Positions 6,500-10,257 of a DNA stretch of 10,257 bases are shown here, piece after piece; positions within the stretch are counted from its first letter, which is position 1; each line of letters starts with the position of its first letter. This DNA is from Cyclostephanos tholiformis. Taxonomy: Eukaryota > Bacillariophyta > Thalassiosirophyceae > Thalassiosirales > Thalassiosiraceae. Location of the stretch: assembly GCA_036939975.1 (NCBI GenBank), contig JALLPB010001329.1, positions 1-10,257 of the forward strand, given 5' to 3'. The notes beneath the pieces are model-generated. The model was not told the DNA's origin and ran no database searches. It worked only from the letters and a program-made list of their open reading frames with translations. The position numbers were made by a program, and so were the translations under genes.

Positions 6500-8880
6500 A
6501 TGCTTCACCTAAATTGGAAGTCTTTCTTCGTGGCCCAAACCAACAACTAACAGGGCAACAAAGACACCTTGATTTACACCAAAGCCTGGTTGCCGGACAC
6601 GAATGATGATGCAAGATTTTGAACTCTCATTGTGGATTCGGACAATGTTCTTCTGGCAATGAACAACAACAACAAGATCCACACCCTCTACAGCTTCAAA
6701 GTCACAGGAGGATCCCTTCTCCATCCCAACACCACCAAGTTGATGTGCCTTCTTGGAATGGGACCAAACACCACTGCCCTGCTAGTTGAGAAGCAGAGCC
6801 TCCCAAACCCGAACAACCCCATCACCCCAATGCTCGAATGAAGATGAAGTGAATGCAGTACAAACCCCAGCAGACACTGGAGCAATCACTTTCCTGGGGT
6901 TGGCAACATTCTTTGCTGCCCCGTGGCTAGTCAACATCATCATGGATGCCAGAACAAGTGACCCCACAAAGCTCATCCCAGCGGTAAATGCAGCAGCCAG
7001 AGAATTCGATGTTGAACACGAAAATGATGCAGAATACATTACCATGGCATCAAACCAAGCAAATGATTTCATCCTCTGGGCATGGGGAGTCAAAGCAGGC
7101 CAAGTCATGTCTGCCAGACTCATGATAGATCCAAAACACTCCGATTTAGAATGCTTCCATTTCGAATGCCACCGATCCTGCATCTCCTAAGCTCCTTGGA
7201 ACGAGGCCTTCCCCCCCTCCGGCAGCAGACCAAGCACCAGTTCTGGCCCTCCTAAATGCCACAATTGCCCACCAAATCGATGAACAAGAGCTACAGAATA
7301 ACATCCTAACCAGACAACTTGACCACATGGTCAAAAAAGAAGGATCCACATCAAACCAAGTCAAGCATCTACACGAATCAACTCTCAAAATGCTACTCTT
7401 TGCCTCAGTCAAAGACAGCAAAACCATTCCCACCAAATCATGCAAAAGAATTATCAACAGCAGAACTGCTCTTGCTGAACAAGACATCAACACTCAGTTT
7501 GAAGACCAAAGGATGACAGAGGTCAGTTTCTCAAGTGCATACAAGTTGAACATGTATCATGGGATACTCCTCTGGTCCAGCAGCAACACCCCAAGCAACC
7601 ACTCCCCCTTTTCCTTCGCAGAAACAGAACCAATCCACATTGACGAACAAAAGAACTTCCACCTCACACTACAACTCATCCTAACCCAGGGATGAGGAAT
7701 GACAATGGACAAGATAAAAGCATCAAACAAACAGGAGGTCCAAGCTCCCATGAACATCCATGAAATGATGGAACAACTCAAAATGTTCACAATCGCGAAT
7801 GACATCTTCCTCGGAAAGCACAGCATCAGATCACAGTGCCTCCACACACTCCAAACCATGATCGACAGCAACCGAACAATGTTCAAAGCAAGAGAGAGCC
7901 TTGACAAGGTTTTTTTGCCAAGTTCCTTTTCACGGTCGACTACTGCTTCCAAATCTGGCTCAGGCAATGCAAGACCATGCCCAGACAAAGCAATGTCGAC
8001 AACTCGATCATTGATTTCTCTCTTTTGATCTCCCAAGTCCTGTTTGGATCATTCCATTTCGAACTCCCTCCAACTTTCAAGAAGAAGGAACCTGAATCCA
8101 ACATTAACCCAGCAGCAGCAGCCGGCAACAGAAGGGAGGAAAACATGGGTGGAGAGGATGGCAAGTGCAATGGCAACAAGAAAAAGAAGAATGGCAAAGG
8201 GCACAATTTGATAACTAACAATGTGCCTCACCCCAAAATCTGCATGCTCACCACCAAAACATGGGCAATCAACTGTGCCAACAAGCAGGTTGAAAAGTGC
8301 CCAACATGGAAAGACAACAGCCACTGCTGCTGTTGCAGGTTCCTCCAAAAGTACTGCTTCTCCAACTGCAAGAACAAGGAGAGCCATGTCAAAGCCGACA
8401 AAGTCCCAGTGGAGAACCTGGCCAGTCACCAGGTCGGGGCCTCCCGGCATCCAACCTCCACCCAAACCACCCGACCCCTCACCAGGAGCATTACCTTCAA
8501 CCCAGACTTTCCATCAAAGCATCGCACTTTTGGACACACTAGTCCAAAATCCTCAACCTGCCGGTCAACCAAGCAATGCCAAGAAGAAGATCAAACCAAC
8601 AGTGCTAGGTGAGTATTTGCTTTGCAACAATAACCTGGATTCTGAGGAGAGGGCAAGCGAACAAAACAAGAGGCAATGACTTAACACGTCACTGATGAAG
8701 CATCTCCAACTCAGCGACATCAGACACAAGAATAGCAGCACCAACACCATGATGGAAATGACAAACCACAGTGATGACACCATGGTGGCAGCAATTGAGA
8801 CAGACCACACTTCAGTCTGGCCCCCCAACCAAGCTCATCTCAATCCTCCACCAAACCATGGCAACATGATGCCAACACCC
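6500..8880 (+). pseudogene. gag: gag-like polyprotein region with Cys/His knuckle
   Basis: The ATG at 6500 opens HLNWKSFFVAQ, then YTKAWLPDTNDDARF, VDSDNVLLAMNNNNKIHTLY and VTGGSLLHPNTTKL. A second frame (to 7190) carries DTGAITFLGLATFFAAPW, and a third (7240-7910) a long helical, Lys-rich segment. After a shift in a T7 run (7910-7916) comes TVDYCFQIWLRQCKTMPRQS. A Cys-rich stretch follows: coding from 8298, with C at 8334, 8355 and 8367 and H at 8385 (C-x6-C-x3-C-x5-H), as expected for a nucleic-acid-binding knuckle near a gag C-terminus. A Pro-rich, variable linker leads into the RT part. Stops at 6548, 6620, 7188, 7693 and 8677 and three or more frameshifts show it is dead. The gag label rests on position before an RT and on the knuckle, not on a capsid-fold match. 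The frame is open upstream only to 6476. Confidence 0.6.
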
Positions 8881-8881
8881 C

Positions 8882-10171
8882 TTGAAACCACTCTTCGAAT
8901 TCGACCTCACAGTCAAAGCCGAAGAGAAGAACTTCCTCCTTCTCATGCGAAAATTTGAAGGAGACTTGCACCTCATACTCCATGTCCAACAAGGATCACC
9001 ACTCCAATATGGCTCCAAATTCAAACCAGTTTCAACATTAGAAACCATCTTCAGCAACCACCCGTGCTTGCAAAAAATGAGAGCCATCCTCACCTTTGGT
9101 TCAACTTGGCCAGTCTCACCAATGGATGAAGACAACCAGCTTTAGGACATTGATAATGTCCTAGCCTTTGGAAACCACAAGGGCACAAGCCAGCAAGAAG
9201 AACTCCTTCTGACCCTGGTCTGAGACAATGTCATCAGAGGTTTTGCTCTTGTCCTGCCACTCAACAAAAGAAAGCAGATCCTGGGTGCCATCATCACTCC
9301 ACTCAACATTCAATTGCAAAAGACAATCAACAAATGGGAGGTAATCATTCCAAAGAACTGGATGACCCACAACCAAACCTGGAAGTGGCAGTAGGGCACT
9401 TCAGTTTATACCCGAGTCAACGAAGAGCAACTCATGCCCTGCTATTTCGAACAAGTGCTCAAACATTTGATCAACTGGGGGTGGGCCATCGCCGCAAGGA
9501 GAAAATACCCGGGAAAAGAATCCTAGCCACCAAACTGGACATGAAGGCAGCCTTTCAACAATGCCACCTAAATGCCTTGATGGCAGTGCAAACATGCACC
9601 CAACTTCCCAAGATATGCCTGGCACTGATGATGCTCAGGCTATCTTTTGGCAGCACTCCATGCCCATTGGAATGGGGAGCAATGTCAGAACCAATCTGCG
9701 ACCTGATAATAGCAATATTACAAAGCAATGACTGGGACCCACTCAACCTTTTTGCCAGCGTACCCCCCCAAGGAGTTACTGCCGGACAACATCCACTTTG
9801 GGATTGGATGAGAACTCATTGTTGATATCCCAATCAATGCAAGAGGCACTGCTAACATTTACTTCGACAACTTCATTGGAGTTATGGTGGACATAAATGA
9901 CAATGCAACATGAATGGAATGAGCCCCACTCCTTGGACTCACTGCTGTCTCACGCAATGTATCTCCCCACAAACCACTCCCAGGAGATGACATGGATGCA
10001 CAAGTGAAACTCAAGGCAGAGACCGGACTCACCGAGACCAAAATCATCCTTGGTTGGTTGTTGAATTTCCGCACGATGACAATTGCCCTTCCCAAGAACA
10101 AGTTTATTGCATATTCACGAGCCATATCGGAAATGCTAGAATGCAGATTGATGTCAAAAGCTTAGTTGGAA
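8882..10171 (+). pseudogene. pol: Reverse transcriptase pseudogene with altered active site
   Basis: The segment begins PLFEFDLTVKAEEKNFLLLM, followed by TFGSTWPVSP and INWGWAIAARRKYPGKR. RT motif A is KLDMKAAF, with the catalytic Asp at 9538-9540. The motif B region is LRLSFGSTPCPLEWG (about 9634-9678). The motif C box reads YFDN (9860-9871) where active RTs have YxDD: the second Asp is Asn, a single G-to-A step (AAC at 9869-9871). Then come KIILGWLLNF and TMTIALPKNKFIAYSRAI. In-frame stops lie at 9143, 9221, 9392, 9809, 9911, 9920 and 10163; frame changes lie near 9510 and in a C7 run at about 9762. It is enzymatically dead twice over. The reading is lost after SKA-stop-LE, and no RNase H follows. 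Confidence 0.8.
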
Positions 10172-10257
10172 ATGTCACCGACATGTCTTGACATGTCGGC
10201 ACGACACTGACGTGTCGCTCCAATTTTGGCCAGATGGGTCCATGTCGCCGACACAGA
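10172..10257. repeat. CpG-rich cluster of nested inverted repeats (possible DNA-transposon subterminal region)
   Basis: CCGACATGTC (10178-10187) and GACATGTCGG (10190-10199) form a perfect 10-bp inverted repeat with a 2-nt gap. CGACAC (10202-10207) pairs with GTGTCG (10212-10217), and TGTCG (10243-10247) pairs with CGACA (10249-10253). The same GTGTCG/CGACAC word thus recurs in both orientations. Seven CpG lie within 86 bases, unlike the surroundings. RT similarity ends where this begins. Clustered short repeats of this type are typical of subterminal regions of DNA transposons, but the element continues beyond the window and no family is named. Confidence 0.6.

Larger units (their letters stand above)
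6476..10171 (+). mobile_element. Degenerate gag-RT retroelement, truncated on the right
   Basis: A gag-like region and a reverse transcriptase lie in the same direction as one interrupted unit. I found no long terminal repeat, primer-binding site, RNase H, integrase or tyrosine recombinase in the window; anything downstream of the RT is replaced by unrelated sequence after about 10171. Twelve in-frame stops were noted (seven TGA, three TAG, two TAA), plus frame changes near 6830, 7210, 7912, 8885, 9510 and 9762. The closing RT segment has the spacing LGW, then TMTIALPKNKF, which recalls DIRS-like and related RTs more than classical Ty1/copia. Class assignment remains open. Confidence 0.75.

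Noticed and set aside
6900..8050. Minus-strand frames opposite gag (6782-7183, 7557-8036 and others)
   Set aside because: The plus-strand reading continues across them with a knuckle and a downstream RT, so these are antisense shadows.
6476..10171. Endogenous virus rather than retrotransposon
   Set aside because: No envelope-like frame or other viral gene is visible. A gag-RT arrangement is fully explained by a retrotransposon.

Overview
The window reads as nuclear DNA of a eukaryote in a repeat-rich region. I see no intact gene, RNA gene or prokaryotic operon. Every protein-like signal is broken by stops and frameshifts. Three decayed coding units are recognisable, and two of them (the gag/RT element and the minus-strand gene) resemble multicopy families I associate with diatom genomes. 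A diatom or related stramenopile alga is therefore the best guess, as an inference from recalled family resemblance only.

Layout: 1-110 is a hexamer microsatellite that can be read as a Gly-Tyr repeat with an acidic tail. 104-492 is a GAY/AAY (Asp/Asn-like) low-complexity block with a duplicated 37-nt module. 495-3142 holds no recognisable gene: microsatellites, pyrimidine tracts, a thrice-repeated short motif, a small palindrome and very few CpG dinucleotides. 3143-3756 (+) is an internally deleted PIF/Harbinger-type transposase relic. 3900-5590 (-) is a pseudogene of an uncharacterised protein with an Ala/Pro/Thr tandem-repeat N-terminus and a basic, probably coiled-coil C-terminus. 5591-6122 is G-rich and includes a 36-base G homopolymer. 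6123-6266 is a long imperfect hairpin whose two 66-nt arms encode related peptides. About 6476-10171 (+) is a degenerate retroelement: a gag-like region with a Cys/His knuckle, then a reverse transcriptase with a mutated active-site box. The RT is cut off near 10172 by unrelated CpG-containing sequence with nested inverted repeats, which runs off the right edge.

The pieces do not form a pathway. They look like successive transposon insertions that have decayed. Much of the decay fits C-to-T change at CpG: only 3 CpG in 2041-3060, TGA is the commonest stop in the retroelement, and the left-edge hexamer switches from ACGGCT to ATGGCT. The terminal 86 bases still carry 7 CpG, so they may be a younger arrival. 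All family assignments come from reading motifs by eye; no database search was made.
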